Source of the DNA: Atherix ibis
Lineage: Eukaryota; Arthropoda; Insecta; Diptera; Athericidae
DNA length: 64,000 nt
Assembly (NCBI GenBank): GCA_958298945.1
Contig: OY282610.1
Coordinates: 46,817,667 to 46,881,666 of the forward strand
Reading direction: 5' to 3'
A program made the position numbers and the translations under genes. Below the pieces are notes generated by a model, which was given only the letters and a program-made list of their open reading frames with translations, did no database searches and was not told where the DNA came from. Shown here piece after piece: positions 62,761 through 64,000 of this stretch; position 1 is the stretch's first letter; every line of letters starts with the position of its first letter.

Positions 62761-64000
62761 TTAGGGAAAAGAAAGTTGTTTTAGAACCAGTGCAAAATTT
62801 TTCAAATTTTTTCCAAAAGAAATCTCAATAAAATATTTGTGTTTTTTCCTGTATCGATTTGATATTTTTTTATACAATTCTACAAAATTAGCAAAAAATA
62901 TACCATTTATATTATTTTTAGTTTATAATTTTTGTTGCGTTTTTCAATCCTCGTTGGCATTTTTGTCACAAATTTGTTCAATCCTTATTCAAATATGAAT
63001 GCAAATAAACAAAGGGACTACTCGCATTATATTTGAAAAAAAAAGTGTCTAATAAAATTGAAGATATAATATAGACAATATTCCTGTTGAAAACTGCTCA
63101 TGAGCAGAATGTCTTCACTGTATCTGTGCTATTGTAAAAATTCTTATTTTATGGTAAAGATTTGCTATATTTTTGCTGTTTAGTTTTATATCCTAATACA
63201 ATAATACTGAAAATATTTCTGTTTAGAAGAGAAGATTTTTTCCACGGTTTTTTTTTCTATGAAAATTTACCCAGAATTATTGTACATGAAACCGATGAAG
63301 CTGAAAAATATCGTATTATAATGAATGTATTTCTTATTTCCAATCCATTCGAATAGGAAGCTGAACAAGTGACAAAATAACACACGACATTATGTGAATG
63401 AACAAAATAAAAATATTTCACACTTAGTCGAATCATATCATTTGTACAAAAGAGCATGTAAATATATATGAAAAATTGAAGGATATTGTTTTCTATATGC
63501 TGCATAATAAAAAATACACCCTATAAGGATTTTCTTAAGTATTATTTTTCTGTTACCCTGACAATTTCATATAGACGAAAAATGGAATTTTAAAGAGTTT
63601 CTAGCAAATATTAAGGCAAATGTGAAACTGGAGAATTATTTTTTTGCACGCAACTAAAACGTAATAGAATCGATTATGTTCTGATATCTGAAAAACAGTC
63701 GAAATATATATTTTTTAAATATTTTTTAATTTATTTTCATAATTTTAATAGTCCCTAAAAATTTGGGAATCATTAAATTTGATTCCTATTAAGATTATTT
63801 TCAGCATCCTCTTAATTTTCGAGTTCAAATATCTTTATTATTTTAATAGAAATTTTTATTAACAATTTTATTGAACAAAGAAAAAACTCTTGACAATTTA
63901 TATTATTTTCGAAAATAAATAAATTTTATTTTTAGTTTCATTAAAGTGAAAGCCTTTGGAGATACTCGTATTATTAGTGGCAAGTGAAAATGTCGCTAGA
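62761..64000. other. AT-rich intergenic stretch to window end
   Basis: No transposon or gene is recognisable. Overlapping opposite-strand frames at 63,162-63,505 show no motif. Confidence 0.5.

Overview
This window looks like intergenic or intronic DNA from an arthropod, probably a dipteran insect. The base composition is strongly AT-rich, with long homopolymer-laden stretches. The recognisable coding sequence is almost all transposon-derived: mariner-like elements (IS630/Tc1/mariner) and non-LTR retrotransposons of Jockey type. A CpG-dense block with an insect-style initiator (TCAGTC) near 26,150 is the only good candidate for a host promoter. I found no convincing intact host protein-coding gene, tRNA or rRNA, and no CRISPR array. 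The species assignment is an inference from element types and promoter style.

Layout. At 1-9,900 there is a degenerate dispersed repeat, an old mariner (561-1,700) and two copies of a second mariner lineage with CAGGRTGC ends. One of these (4,847-7,262) contains a 130-bp tandem array grown out of its own transposase. At 9,907-11,193 lies the best-preserved mariner, with a 347-residue open transposase, both ends and a TA duplication. At 12,770-17,489 an old mariner is split by a 3.8-kb Jockey retrotransposon (13,180-16,978) that has a TTGAGCC target duplication and a poly-A tail. From 17.5 to 24.2 kb there are LINE and mariner fragments. At 24.2-26.2 kb is a G/T-rich block with a G-quadruplex motif, a GGAT microsatellite and the promoter-like block. 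It is followed by about 4.8 kb of extremely AT-rich DNA. At 31-38.8 kb there are an R1-like LINE tail and three mariner relics. At 39,814-40,147 is a nearly perfect 137-bp inverted repeat. From 40.6 to 49 kb there are a complex repeat, two further mariners (42,301 and 46,090), a CpG-rich 22-bp minisatellite and LINE tails. From 52 to 64 kb there is another relic, then a mariner-in-mariner nest (57.7-60.2 kb), one more fragment, and a broken sister copy of the 9.9-kb mariner (61,479-62,760).

How the parts relate. Three copies of one DD34D mariner family (9,907; 42,301; 61,479) keep matching ends. Only the first keeps an open transposase, so it is the only plausible local source of enzyme, and it lacks two residues in its DNA-binding region. 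The two nested insertions give a relative order of events. The most unusual theme is inverted local duplication. Four mariner-coding palindromes (17,369; 58,863; 59,085; 61,611) each look like a template-switch copy of the adjacent sequence, and the 39.8-kb long hairpin may be a larger example or a hairpin-RNA locus.
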